From contig CM019214.1 in assembly GCA_009741485.1 (NCBI GenBank), positions 28,982,746 through 29,046,745 of the forward strand: 64,000 nucleotides of DNA, given 5' to 3'. The position numbers and the translations under genes were made by a program. Under the pieces are notes generated by a model. The model saw only the letters and a program-made list of their open reading frames with translations, was not told the origin of the DNA and made no database searches. Every line of letters begins with the position of its first letter. Within the stretch, counting starts at the first letter, position 1. Shown one piece after another: positions 1-14,227 of this stretch. The DNA comes from Malurus cyaneus samueli (Eukaryota; Chordata; Aves; Passeriformes; Maluridae).

Positions 1-3000
1 TCCTGTCTGCTGGGTGCAGCATGCTAGGAACTGAGAGGGTGTTGCAGCTTCATGCAGAAAGCATCTTGGTGTTTTCAGTCCATTAAGTGTGACCAATTTT
101 TGTTTTTCCTTTCTAATGAAACTAAATATTGGTTCCTGAAGAAAAGCACATGCAATACAAATATTGTATTGTATACATTGCACCTTCTTCCAGCACTTTA
201 AAACTGTGGCCTTTTTTATCATTTTTGGTATCATCTGAATTTGACAAAGAAGTTTCACACTTCATTGACATTTAAAAAGAAAATTAGAGTATCTTTCAGT
301 GTGCTAGAAGGAGATTTTTCATTTCTTCTGCTGAGTTGTTTGGTGAAGATACACCCATGTCTCAACGCCGCCTTTTAAGGGAAGGACATGAAAGTCATTT
401 TAGGATCCTACAAAGATTCTTCCAAATCCTTCATGGCAGACGGCACTCAAGAAATAACCCACATCAAATATGCTCCGGTGAGGTGAATTATACACGATCC
501 TATAGTGTGATGTGTGTGTACATAGAATGTTTCACTGAAATTGGAGCAGCATGTGAGTTGAATATGAGCAGTAAGCAGCCTAGGATTCATGTTACTGATT
601 TTTTTCAACAGATGATTCTTGCAGGAACAAGTGGGTTTTTTTCTGAGCATGTACTCATGTAGGGATCCAGCAACTGTTACAGTTAAAAATATTAATCTTT
701 GTCAATATTAGGTCTTACTCATGATAGTAATTACTCTCTGTTATCGGTACCTACTGGAGAAAAACTCTATACCTTGTTTTTTCTTGCAATTCCAGGTGTA
801 TGACAGTATCTAATATAGATTTAAATGCTTTACATCAGCCCTCCTTTTAGATTTTAGATCAACATCACTGACTATTCCTCTCCTCAAAAGCATACCTATT
901 TACGCTAAAGGAAATATTTTTAACTGTGCTCAAGAAAATCAAGAAGCCTCTAATCACATTTGTAATGAACTAAATTTAGGACTTGCCACCACTTCGTCTC
1001 AAAGTCTTTTCATACAGTACGTATTAATGTGACTGATAATTAGACACTATTTTCACCAAATATTTTATGATATTAATGTTTTTATGAGTTTCAAGCATCT
1101 GTTGGCCATTCATTAATGGATTGGAGCTAATCTAAAGTATAGTCAAAGCGCTGACGACATAGGAGAAAAACAGAGATTTAATCCATTGAGCACATTCTAG
1201 CATAGATACTATTCTTAATTTTTGCATAATTTCCTTTAGACCAAGATCCTTAATATAAATCTTGTATTGCTATGCAATCATCTTTTACTTACATCCTCCT
1301 TTCACTATTCATGAAGGTAGAGGTGTGTATGTAGTCAGAAAATAGTATCTTTCTGTAGGAAGCTGTCTGTTCTGTCTCCCACCCATCCTTATTATTATTC
1401 CAACTCTTTTTGATCGTGTGGCAGCCTTTTCTGTTTGAAGTCCTCAAGTATGCAAAAATTCTGTTTCCTTTCCTTCCTGTTACCCATTTTATGTTGACAG
1501 TAGGAAAGCAATTACAGGCTTTTAATGTTAACCTTATATATCCAGTAAGAATTACTCCATTGTTTTTGTCAAAGTTGGTTTATGGCCTTTTGGACTGATA
1601 CGAGTTTTCCCGCCTTCCTGGCACAAACCTCAGCTTTCAGTGGCACTTGCAGACCAAATGTTACACAGAAGGTGCATCCGAGTTTTAGACTGTGGAAAGG
1701 GAGAGGTAGTGCAGCCTGAGAACATTTCTGTCCTGTCGCTACGCTGGGTGAAATCACAATTTTGGAAGAACGTATTTCCAAAGTTACTGTGATTCTGTGA
1801 ATCCTGTGATCTGTGTACCTCTCTCCTACCTGTGACAAAGTTGAGCCACTCTGTTCTGTTGTCCCAAGTCTCACAAAGCTTTGTTCTCTGTTCAGTAGCG
1901 TCTCTGGAAATTGCTGAGAGCATGTTTGCTTTGCTGTCACTTCATCCTTTCCCTGCACGTTAAAATATTTAATATAGAATATAGAAACCTTTAACTGAAC
2001 AATAAATATCTTAGTACATATATTGATTTTTCATTACCTTATTTACCTTAATAAGGAAGCCGGGCTGGCTTACAGAGTCATCGCACTCCATCAAATCCAT
2101 CTCTGTTTTATTTTCATTTTAACAAAGCAGACTTTGTTTACTTACAGCTTGTCGACAGCTGGATCTCTCCTCCTTGGCCTAATCCTCACTGTGTGTTCTC
2201 TGAAGGTGTCTTTTACTCAGGGCAGGCTGTGTTGCCTTCATCTGCTCACCCTGTCTGAGCCCTGGCTCAGGTGACACTTGCTCCTTGGAATGCAGATGTT
2301 TGGGACCAGGTGCCATGTGGCCCCTCCTGTCTGGACAGTCAGGGCCCAGGCTGGTACAGTGGGTGCTGTGAAACAGCATCATGAGTTCTGAATCCATCAC
2401 TGTGTATCTTCTGTGTGCTTCACCTCTGACTGCAAGCAGTGGGGACAGCAGTTGTGGGTTTGTGGAGGATTTCAGCCCTGGGAAGCTGTGGCCCTGAGCA
2501 GTCTTCTCTGGGGACACCTGTCCCCCATCAGCAGGGGACATTTTCCAAGGTCCTGGCGTGCTGTGGCTCTTTGTGACAGGTGTCCCAGCATAGTGCTCAC
2601 AGTCAGTGCTTTGAGACTCTCCCTCTTCTGGCTTTCCCTAAGCAAATGGGAACAGTGGGGCAGCTGGAACCAAGAGCTGTAGAGCGAGTCTGGTGAGTGG
2701 AGATGCCAGAGACATCTGCCTCCAGTCTGTGCTGTACCTGTATGGATGGGGATTGTCTTTGGGAGCATCCTGAAGTCTGCACCTTTCACTCTGGATTCAG
2801 GTTGGTTTTCTGACAAAGATGACCAAAGCTCTAGAGCAGTTTGCTCTCATGTGTAGTTCTAGGCATGGGATGAATGGATGGCTGAGGAGACTGTCTGTGT
2901 CACAGGGTCCTTCCAGTCCAAAGAAACTAGGCAAAAAGGTACCATGAGCAGCACTGTAATGTGGGTGTCTCATATGAATGGATTTTTGTAGTGAGTCAGA

Positions 3001-4356
3001 CAGAGCTTGGTTAATCCATAACCTGAATAATCCACCAAAAAGAGTGAGGAAGAGTCTAGAGGAAGAGCACTTCAGGTATGTTAGGAAAGGGCATGCAGAT
3101 GTGGTACCTCTTTTTCTGAAGCTGTATGAGTATTTCTATTGGACATTGGCCATTCTTGTATGGGGCAAGGGAGTTAGCTTACAGGCAGGATGGCAAAATG
3201 TGTGGATGCAGGAAATGTCAGACTGAACACACAAAAATAGCAGAAGTATTTGGCTTCAGTGTAGCCAAAGCCTGCCTGGAGCCTGTACAAACACTGACAT
3301 TTCTGGTCAGTGTTAAAGTCTGCCAGGACAGCTTTATTAGTCCCTAGGGGTGAGTAAGGCTGTGTTTACTGTTTACTACATTCACACCTTTGTTTGCTGC
3401 TGGATAAAGGTGTTGAAAAGGAATTCATTTGAGATTTTGGGTTTCTGTACTTGAGACCCATCCTGCTTGAAATGCTCTTGCACTTTTTCAGTCAGAAAGA
3501 TGGAGAAGAGAGTTAGGTGTGAATCCGTAGCAGAGGTGATAAACTGCACCTGTTTGTGCAGAGTGAGCAATTCAGTAGGACTAGTTCCAGATAGCATTGT
3601 GAATATCTGCATGAAAAACAGTTTTGCTTTGCCTTGTTAAAGCCTAACATGAATGAAAATACGCTTAGGGCTTATGTTTATATATACTGTATCAGACACT
3701 GGGTATATCAGCAGTCTGTAAATATTCAGGGTGGGGTCATGAGGGGAGAACACTGTAATTAAAGAGATAATTACAAGAACAATGGCATTAGTGGAGGAAA
3801 ATATATTTGTAAAGTAATCTTGTGCCACCTGTTGTATTTATGGAACAAAGTTCAGGTAATACTAAAGCTCTTACCTTTTCAGGGCAGTTAGTTCTGAGCA
3901 GGGGAAGGGGAAAGTGCACCTTTTTCTTCTCTGATGATGAATCAGAGAGGAATTTCAGTAGCAGAAATGAAAAGTTATTATTTTTTCTCAGAATGGTGTT
4001 CATGGCTGGACTTTGTAGCACAGGGTAAGTTGGCTTAACTTATAATAACTCATAGATCTTGTAAATGTTAACAGACCTATGTAGTCTGCTAAGTAGGGGT
4101 ATGTAAGGTGTGTGGCTTGGGACTCTGCTCCTGGAAGCATTTTAAACATGTTTTGTGTGCCAAACCCTCCATGTGTTTCAAGAGTTTTAATATAAATTTT
4201 GCTAGTTCATTGATTCTTAAAAATATGTGCTATTCATACAATGCACATCATTGGAGAGTCTGAGTTGTAAATGGCAGCATTTGGGTTTTATTTTAAAACC
4301 TTTTTCCAAAGGAAGTAAAACATTAGGTATTTTAGGACCTAAATTTGCATGTAAGA

Positions 4357-4399
4357 TCCTTTCTTTCTTAGAATTCTCCTTTCTTTCTTAGTATTCTCC
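4357..4399. repeat. Short tandem duplication, 20-bp unit, 2 copies
   Basis: Two adjacent pyrimidine-rich 20-bp units begin at 4357 and 4377. They differ at one position (GAATTC versus GTATTC near the unit end) and are followed by the first three bases of a third copy. This is a typical small slippage duplication with no visible function. Confidence 0.85.
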
Positions 4400-7300
4400 A
4401 GACTTGTTATTATTTAATATCAGTGGTGTACTTGATTTATTTGGCTCAGATGAGATACTTGGTGAAAAGTGAGCACATCAGCAAAACCAATCACAGCTGT
4501 CGGTCTTCTGAAGACAGAAAAGGTTCCAAGCAGTATGTCAATCAAAAGTGAATTGTTTCTTCCCTGAAATAATTTTCAGAGCATCATCATACAATTTAAT
4601 AGGGATGTGTATGTTTTCTGATAAAAAGGTTGTTCAGATACCGTTTCAGCAACACAGTCAAATGTTTTTCTTCCTTCACTTATGTGTCTGTATTGATCTC
4701 TCCTGTAAATCCGAGGCATCTTACCCTCCTTTTTAAAAAGACTTTTTTCTGCCTTTTTTTAAAATTTAAAACGTTTATTCTTCGTGTTACAAAGTAAAAG
4801 TGAAGAAATGCATGATTTGAGAAGTGTATTTTACAATCTCATTAAGATGCATGCTGTGATAGAAAGCAGAAATAACTAAAAAGAATGACATCATCAGCAA
4901 ATTTGTGAGATTGGTCCCACTCCAGATTCCTGAAATTGCTTGTTATTTCCTATTTTTTTGTGTTAGAAAAGTGATTTGAATTAAATTAGAACATTCTGAA
5001 TTACACTGTTGTAAAAGATTCTATTTTCAAGTTTTTGGTGCCTTAATTTGGAGGAAAGAATTGTTACTTTTCCAGCTGTGTGCATAATAAGGAAGGAATT
5101 GTTCTGGGATACTGGTATACAGACCACCACTTTTATTCTCCTGGATGGCAATTCTTCCAAGAAAACAAAGATTTTTAAAAGTCCTCTAATGAGTGGGAAA
5201 CATGCACAGAGAATTAGGGGCAATACGAGACTGAGCCTCCAGGCTCCTCTTCTGGGGATCCACACTGACTAAACTCCATGAGCCTGTTCCCTTGCCTCTT
5301 GGGCCTCCCCAGCCTCTTTCTCCAGGTTTGTTAAGAATTAAGCTGTCTCTGAGTTTCTTACAGGGAACAGACCTTTTGTGAAAGTTATAGTTGTTGTGTG
5401 ATGTTAAGGGTTGCGCATATGGAGGAAAAATGTGAAAAATAGCTCTAGTACTTCATACATGTGAGATGAATCCTCAGAAAACAAAATTTGACCGTGCCAC
5501 TGACTCTTGAAATGGGGAAAAATGTCTTCCTGATCATAAATGCTATTTGAAAAGCCCATTTAATTAAAGGCAGTAGCAATATATGACACTAATACCATAA
5601 CAGGCAGTGAGCTATTATCCTGCTTTCATAGCCAGTGAAGAAGATATTAAAAAAAATAATGCAGTAGTGGAAAAAAATAACTTAGAGTTGCCGTGATCAA
5701 TAATCTGACAGACTTTGCTTCAATAATTTAGAGTAAAAATTACTTGCTATTCTTATAACATACTTTTGCTTTTCCACATGGAGCATTGCCAACAAGTAGA
5801 TATTTACTCTTTGGGCAGAACCAGTCCTGGAGCCAGGATGTAGCTTTATTTACTCCCTTTATCTTCATTGTTCTTCCAAGAAGTTGCCAATCTCATGTGC
5901 TGTTGCAATCTGTTTAGTTCTGCTGAAATCATGCTTCATAGGATGATTTGCACTACTTCCTCTTACTGTGTGCTTACAGTGTTTAACGAAATCCCACATG
6001 ATCTTCAAATTAACCTCAGAGGTTAAACCTACCTGAAAAGGTCGAACACACACAGCCTCGTGCTGGAGCAACCTAAGTCAAAAGGATCAAAGTTTCCTGT
6101 AAGATTTCCAGCACTTCCTGTCTGAAGCTAGCTCTTGTATTTACTTATTTATTTTAGCTTATTTCAGAGCCACTACATCTTCTTCCAAAGCAGGAAGCAG
6201 AGATCAGTGCAACTTCTATGTATTTCATTTCTTGCTCAGTGATCTAAAAAACACTCCAAAAAAAGAGTCTTAGTCAGGAGTTAGTCCTACAGCATAGACA
6301 GTTTCTGTTTCTTGCACTTGGACTTGACTACAGCATAAAACCTTCTGCAGTCTTGTTGATTGGTGGTTTTTCCTGAAAATCATGGTCAAGGGCTGCTGAC
6401 AGCTCTAGTTTTCACATATACTTATTATTTATTGCTATCTTTCAACAGTCTTTGGTGTCATTGACTGTGAGTTTGTCAACTTGCACACAAATCAGCGTGA
6501 GGGACTAGGCTGTTGAGTAAGTTCATTCTTTCCTTTTGGAGTGAGGCCAAAGTACTAACTGAAGAACCTGGGAATCTTCTATAGGGACTGCTTCTTCTCC
6601 CTTCTTGCCTCTCAGGTGGAAAAAATGTGAGATTTTTCCATGTGCACTGTCAGCAGCATGCAGCGAGTCTCAGCCGCATCTAATTATTTTAATCAGTCTT
6701 ACACTTATTTATAAATTCAAAGGTTCTAGTCAACTCGGGAACTTTTTTTAATGGAGGTTGCAAAAAGTGAGTCCAGGGACCAAGTTAGAAAAAGACCCTG
6801 AAGGGCTCAGTGGGAATGACTTGCAGTTGTCTTCTAATAAGAGTTTTGTTCACTTTACAAACCATAGCAGTTGCTGGGGCAGTCGGGAGGGAGTGATTCT
6901 TCAAGTTCAGAAGTGAGTGGTTAGTCAAGAGTATGCTTCTGAAAATTGTGTCCAGTACAGTTCTCATGACAATTTATCTTTGAGTTCTTCCAGATTACAA
7001 CAGCTCTTGTGATGTGTGAATACAGTAATCTAAATCTGGACAGTGTTATATTCTGAGAGCCATTAGGAGTTTCAGATGGACAGGCTTAACCTAGTTGCTT
7101 AGTTGTGTTAGTGATGAGGAGTTCCCTGAATGATTCCCTCCTTTGATTTATTTCTCTGACAAATCACTTTACAAGTCTCTACAGTATGTGACATATAGTT
7201 TACATGATTCTGTGTCGGAGAGGTAATTGAAGAACTCATTTGTCTGTGGCCTTTGGTTTTTGGGGAGAAGCTACTTGCTTTTCAGGCTTTTACTTGAAGG

Positions 7301-9558
7301 AAAGATGCAATATATATTGCCTTCGTTTTCTTCTTCTGGGTGAAAGATTTTTTACCTTTTATGTAATGCAAGGAATTTGTTTCACACAGTGAGTCTATGG
7401 AGCAGAATACTCTCTAATTCCTAAGACATCATGATTGAAAAGAAACATTTTCTCTGCTTTAGCCAAACACTTACATAACTCTTGCCATCTCTGATGGATT
7501 TCAGAGATGTATATGAGAAGGTGGATGGGGATCAATATATCTGTTTTTAAATTGAGGTAGTATGGATAATGAAGAATTCAAGTAATTGCCTCTATCCTTT
7601 TACGTTAGAGAAACTTTATCTTTCTAATACTGTTTGTTACAGCTGCACTTTTGAAACAGAAACTCAAAACATGTCATTCTTGAGAGCACACAGCTCTCCT
7701 TCAGTTCTCCTTTTCAGACTCCAGTTTCTACCATCTGAATCTCTGGAACTCCAGTGGTGTCTTCAGACACTTTAACCTGACTGTGCATGTGGGGCAGAGG
7801 TAATGATTTGTGCCATCTACCATGATGGCTATCAAAGGCTGTTTAAGGACTTCAGGGGCAAGTTCAGGTGGTGTCTACTACTTTTAGTGCAAACTTTTCC
7901 CCTTTTGGTTGATAGCATTTGACCTTGGTTCCTTCTCTGATTTTTTTTCTGACTTCCAGCTATTGAGAATTATGTTCTTTGTCTGCAAGGTAAGTTGTAA
8001 TAATAATTTTTGCAGATGTTGTAATTTGCCTTTGGAGAGTTACTTTAGGGCTCAATTCCTTGGAAAAAAAAATTGAAAATGCCAAGCTTTTGAGGTGTTC
8101 TGAGATGGCAAGCATGCTCCAAAGAGTAACATGTGCCTTTAGTTCAGCACAAAACTAGCTCTGCTGCCATATTCACTGGATGCATTAAAGGAGGTTTGCT
8201 AGTATTGACCTTTAATATTAAGCTTCAAAACTTAAATATTGTCTTAGTGGTTCTCAGCAAAGCCTGGTTCTTTGCTTTTGCCAGAGGAAAGACTTGGGGG
8301 TTTGTTCCAGCCCTTGAAATTTCTTTCTATATTCAGTTATCTAAATACAGATCAGATTGTATGCAGAGAACTTGAGTTTTGTTGGAGAAATTTGCAGTGA
8401 ACCCTCGGGTTTTGAGATGTCAAGAGGTTGTTTTGGGGATCAGATAACAGCTTTCTCCCTGAAGGTGCCCAAGCCACCATTTGGCAGTGAATCCTGTTTA
8501 ATTCCTAAACAGCTGGAATTTGTCTAGGGGTTTGAGGATAAAGATCTTACAGTCACAAGAGTTACGGATCCTCCACCCAGTATTTTCCACTCTGGCATGC
8601 TTCCAGCGTGAAAAGGAGAAAAGGTATTCCCAAGCCCATCTTATCAGATGGGGTTTCAGCCATTTGCCAAGTTTCAGGTCACCTCAGTTTATTCCCTTCA
8701 GTGTTACAAAGTAACCTAGCATATTTTTTGGGAACAAGGAGTCATAAACAGAGTAATAACAACTGTTTTCCACATTACTTTGCTTCCTTCTTTCGGTTAC
8801 AAAACCCTATTATTATTGTTTACATTTAAACAATGAGAATGCTCTGTCCCCTCTCCCTGTCCCAGCACTGGCCAACCTCGAACCCTTGAGGTCCACAGGG
8901 TTTTTATGGATGCTCTATAGCACAGTCACAGTAGCGTGCTGCTGCCCCGAAGTCTCTTCTCCAAACAATGGGCTTGTTCACTCTTGAATAGTTTAAATTT
9001 TTTAAAACAATTTCCTCTATGTGAGCATGTTTATTTTAGAAAGGAAAAAGCAGAAGTTGCTCCTGTAACCTGCAAATGGCATCGGTGCTTCAGGGAGAGA
9101 AGACATGCTTTAGAGCACAGTGCCAACAGTGAAGCAAGTGAAGGGAGGCAATATTATAAAACAATAATATAAAACCAGAGAAAACGTGACGAAGTTGGCT
9201 CTGGGTTGCAGTTTGCCAAATTGTGGAGCACACCAGGAATACCCTGACTAGCTGCCAATCTCTGCTCTTGCATGGGAGGCAGTAACTTCAGTGCAACTGC
9301 TGCCTCAGATGGGAACAGGCTTTCATTAGGTCTGAGTCTGTTTCTCAGCATTTAGGCTTCGGGAGAAGCTTTGATTGCTGGTTTATAGCGCAGCACTTAA
9401 TCGAAAGACCTCCTTGCAGGAGGAATATTTGCACAAGCTCTTTATCAGCCAACTGCTGGTGGCTGCACCTGTGAATCTTTAAATGCCTGGGAATTCACCC
9501 CAGCAGGGCTGGCTGAAGCTAAGTACCAGGCATGAGGTGCAAGGCACACGTTTTTTTG

Positions 9559-9578
9559 GCTCTATCTCATGATAGAGC
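9559..9578. repeat. Perfect 8-bp inverted repeat with 4-nt loop
   Basis: The arms GCTCTATC (9559-9566) and GATAGAGC (9571-9578) are exact reverse complements separated by TCAT. The element sits at the edge of a CpG-richer non-repeat stretch. Eight base pairs is short enough to be chance in 64 kb, so I attach no function. Confidence 0.75.
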
Positions 9579-12500
9579 TGCAAGTCTTTTCCTTCCACTC
9601 AGGTACGTTGAAAGCTTCTTTCTGTTTTTTTTTTTTTTTTCCTGAAGAAGAAAATATGAAATAAGCTCAATGAAGTCATGGCTTTTTGTTGTTGGTTTGT
9701 GGAGACTAATATGTGCTGTTACCTGGAGCTGCTGTTTCCTTCTCTAGTTAATAAAGTAGGGTGATTAAAAATAAGATGTGCATTGTTTTTTTTCTGCCCG
9801 AAGGAATCACATGCAACTAACAGCAGGGACTTGAATATGTGTTAAATGTAAACTGTTTCAAATTTGTTCTAGCACAGGAGAAGAAATTCTATTAAGGAAA
9901 AAACCCTGAGAACTGATGGACATTTCTGGAGACTTGGAATGGGGAAAAAATGGAATATTTGAGGACCCCTTATACTTTATGCTCCTAAATGCTCTGGAGA
10001 AGTGTGTACGAGATATTCCTTAAAGAAAATTTCAAATATTTTTCTGAAATTTCCCTCAAAAATGTAGTTCAGCAAATAAATCTTGGGAAGTGGGGGTACT
10101 TTCAATATTTCTAATATTTGCAATTTTTCTGTTTGCCTGAGGAGTATATTTGGTTCTTTGCTGATCCTTTGAATTAGGTGGGTGTGTGCATTTGTTATCC
10201 TTGGTATAATGCATTTGGTATCCTGGAAGGGTGTGTGAGTGCTCAGCATGGGCTGAACTGCTGCAGTGTGGGGATGAAAGCAGCAGCAGGTACAGGGATT
10301 GAGTGTGGCGAGAGGGAGGCTTTTGGCAACAGATATAAAATCTGTCATGTTAAAAAGACACCGTTAAACGCTTCAAATGTGGGCTATAGGATGAGACCTG
10401 AACTGAAGAGGCCTCATTTGCTGCCACCATAGTGCAGGGCAGGCACAAAGAGTGCCCTCACCTTTGATCCACTTGCCTTGTGCTTTTTCACTTAGTGCAA
10501 ATACAGCGCTAAGAGCTCAGTTCACATTATGTTGAACTAATCAGGTATGCACTTGGTAAGGCAGGAGCTGGTGGAAAATAAATGTATTTTTTGAGGCAAC
10601 AACAGGAAGAGAAAGAATGGCTGGGAGTTGTGTCTGTGTTGTCCCTTACTCTTGTGAGAATGATGGGCGTTAGTTCAGCTGCTGCATGTGTCAGAACAGG
10701 TGGAGTTTGCTCTTTGGCCTTCGTTTCATCTTTCTTTAAATCTTCCTTATAGAAAGACGAAGAAATACAAAACTGTTTCAAAAGACTCTTGAGGTTGAGG
10801 CATTTTCCCAGAACTGCAAGTGGTTTGGACTGCACAGGAGTTGCTTTCTGTTAATTGCGGTGTCCTAATTGGTGTAGGTTGGGAGGTTGAATATGGTGGG
10901 TTGCCAAGTTTATATGGTTCTTTCCTGTAAGTTTGCATAATTACACCTCATACATGGCTGGTGCGCCTCTGTTTGTTCTTGCTCATGTCAGGCTGGTGTG
11001 GAGGTTTGGGAGGTGTGCTGAAAAATCCAGCCTGATGAGAGGCTGGTGCTCCTAAACCACCCCTGGCAGGGGCGGGGTGTTGCTGCTTCACGCCACAAGG
11101 CAGCCTGAGCTGTCACACCTGGGCCAAAAGTAAACACACTAACAGGGCAGGTAGCAGGCTGTAAGGTGGAAAATGAAGGTAATGCTGCTCTTAAAAAGCT
11201 GCTCCTCCACACTGCTGTCCTGAATGGGACAGGAAGCATCCCAGGAAACTGGAAAAGAAGGAAAATGTCTGTTGCTTTAGGTTGATTAAAATCGCAGGGA
11301 CCCGGCTGCTTTTTCAATCAGGTAAGGGCATAGCCTTCCTGTTTGGATCCCGGAGACTGGAAACAGGACATGGTTACAGCTGCTGGGCTGCAGTTGTTTA
11401 TGGAGGTTACAGCTCTTTGCAGGGTTACATTTTTTTAATTCATTTTATAGAAGTGGCTCATTAAAGGGATCACTGCAGTTTTAAATGGTGTATTTTCTTT
11501 AAAATCCTGCATCTAAAAAATAAAAAGGCCAAGTGTGATTTTATGTCATGTCTTTTCACAGAAAGCACTCCGTGTGAGCTTTATCTCATTTCTGCTGACT
11601 AAATGTAACCAAGGATATCATTCTGCTAAGCACAGGGGATAAGGTATTTTGTTCTCTCATTGCAGTGAGACTTTCTTTCTTCAAAATAAGTAAATTTCTG
11701 TCAAGAACCTGAAGCAGTTCTCCTGGTTAGCTCTGTAGAGGAAGCCAATCTGTTTTCTGCTTCTTTTTTATTTTAAACAGTGGAAAATTATCTTGCCTTT
11801 TGCTGGTATTAAGTATCTTCTTGTCTTGAGGATACTGTGGAGCTTGTTGAAGCCCAGGAGGGTGAAGGAATTGGCAATGGGAGAAACTGAGGTACTATTT
11901 TGGAAACATTTAAGTGGAGGGAATGGTGACCTTTGAGGATTGCTCAATGTGGTTTTACTTGCATTTGTTTCGCACTTTTCCTGTGTGTGGGGGCTTAGTG
12001 GGTTGCACAGCCACAGACAGCTTGTTGCAGTGTGCACGCCTAGGCCACCAAAATTCCAAATCATGAGTCAAAATCAAAACTGCCTTGATGAGTAAGAAGA
12101 CAGTGGCATTTTTATCCCATCAGTTATGTATGTTTTACCATTTTCAAGTGTAATCTCACAATAGTGTGGGTTATATTTATACAGTGTGAGAAGGACTTCA
12201 GGTTGATGGCCAATTCTGAAGAATTTTAGTTATATTTGCCAATCTAAGATGACAGGTAATGATATGATCTCATAATCAGATTTTTAAGATTCCATTTGAA
12301 GCTGTGAGTAATCCTTCAGTACTGAAATATCGTAGCTAATTTGTCCAAACCTACCCCAACCGATTATTCTGGAGATGCGATGGAATGAATATTTTTTCAT
12401 CTCCTTATTTTGCCTCAGACCAAAACCAGGTTTCTCTTCCCTTCTCTCTGTCCTGTTTGCTCTTCAGGGATTTTTGGGAATGATGATTTCTGCAAATTTT

Positions 12501-14208
12501 TCTTTCCTTCCTTTGTAATAAATAGTTTTATAGCCTTTATCTGTGTTCATTAGTATTACAAGAGGATCTGGTATTTTTGTTGGAACTGGTTCTCCCACAA
12601 CTGTTGACCTGAAAGTTTTTCTGCTTCCCGAATATCTTGTTCATCTGGAAAAAAAAAAAAAAGATTCTGTGCACTTTAAGAGTCGTAAAAAGGGTTTCCT
12701 ATTGCTGAACAAGTTTAATTTTATATTCTGGCTATAAATATTGTTGTGATTGTGGCACAATACTTTGCTGGTTCTAATGGTCTCTGTTGGTTTTCCTTGC
12801 TTACTGAAGTAATGTTCTTACATGTTTCAGAATACATACCTGTTTTTACTTTCCTGATTTTAATTCCTGTGCTGCTTTCATCATGTGTTTCTGCTCTTAT
12901 TACTCACTGTTGAGTTCTCCTTTCTGCTGCCACTAAAGTCTACATCCATTTCTTTTCCTCCTTCACTTTCTCCTTTTATCCCACTGCTGGTATAAAAATG
13001 GATCTCATCCTCTTGATTTTTCCAGATTTTAGTCCTACCTTCTATCCAAGGTAGGACTCCTACCTTCAACCTCAGCAGTGGTTTGGTTTCCACCTTTGAT
13101 TACAGTTTTCAGTTGGCATCAGACTGCAACCTCCCACCTCTGAGTTTTGAACCCCACTCAAGGCAGAAACTTTGAGGCCCAAGCCAGAAGTGCTTTTTTC
13201 CTCACACCAGTGCAGTCTCTGAATAAGTGTCTCTGTGTAGGCACTGCTGTTCTGAGTATTGCTGCTGTCTGGGAAGTTAAAAAGGTCACATCCATTTCTT
13301 CGTTGGCTTTGCAGCTGTGGACAGAGGGAGCTGTCACCAAATACTGCAGGATAAAATATCTTGCTACTCTAACTCTCCTGCATGATTAAATTAATCCTGC
13401 AAAAAAAAGTCCACTTTTTGTGTCTTGCTGAAACAAGAAACCTGGGTAAACCCTGAAGCACAGCCAAGGAAAGGAAAGGCCTATGATTAAAGCTTTGGGG
13501 GGCAGCTTGTTTAGAAAGGACATGTAAATAAAAAAATATAAACTGATTAAAATTCAGTTCACAGAACATCAGGAAGATGTCATTTTAAAATTAGAAATTG
13601 AAACAGATGAGTGATAACTGCATTCAGTGGTCAGACTTCTGTCATGGCTTTGGGAAAAGCCCCTAAGAGCAGTCTTGAGGCCATAGAAGTACCATCCTTG
13701 ACAGGGTGGTACTGTGCCTTAAAAATTACTGACATGCTCTTTTGCTTTTTGTTTTACTTTTTGGATACCTCATGTAAGGGATGTATAATCTTCACAACTG
13801 TGAACTTTATTACTGTCTTACAGCACAGTGTACTTTCAAGATGTGATTTCTCAGCAGCTTTCCTTATGTTTTTTCAGGCCTTATGTTTTGAAAGATACCG
13901 CAGGGTTCAGCCTTTTGATTGATCAGAATCCTTTCTTTTAAGTGCTCCAGTAACTATTTGTATTTTCCAGCATGCTCGTTTTCAATGGAAAGAATATATT
14001 TCTTCATGGGTGGAAGTTTTAGTTGATTCTGACCATGATTTTTGATTGGTTATACTTGCTTAAATTTAAATTTGGATATCATGCAGGGACCATTTTTGAT
14101 GACTTAGCATCCAAGTTGAAAATTGCCAAAACAGTTTTAAAATGGGTTAATTTTGTTGCTGTGTGAAGATTTACCAAGCTGCTTAGTATAATGGATTTAT
14201 ACAAACGT

Positions 14209-14227
14209 ATGTGTTTGTGTGTGTGTA
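14209..14227. repeat. Short (GT)n microsatellite
   Basis: An imperfect GT dinucleotide run is interrupted by TTT early on. It is low-complexity DNA with no associated feature. Confidence 0.7.

Noticed and set aside
1569..1958. 129-codon open frame on the minus strand
   Set aside because: No family resemblance, and a second minus-strand frame overlaps most of it. A frame of this length is expected by chance in 64 kb.
2179..2816. Cluster of overlapping open frames in a G+C-richer stretch
   Set aside because: Both strands are open at once, which reflects base composition. I could not match it to a protein or a repeat, so no feature is claimed.
2900..2930. Possible CR1 tail (CAGGGTCCTTCCAGTCCAAA)
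   Set aside because: The match is too short and lacks flanking CR1 blocks or the terminal repeat.
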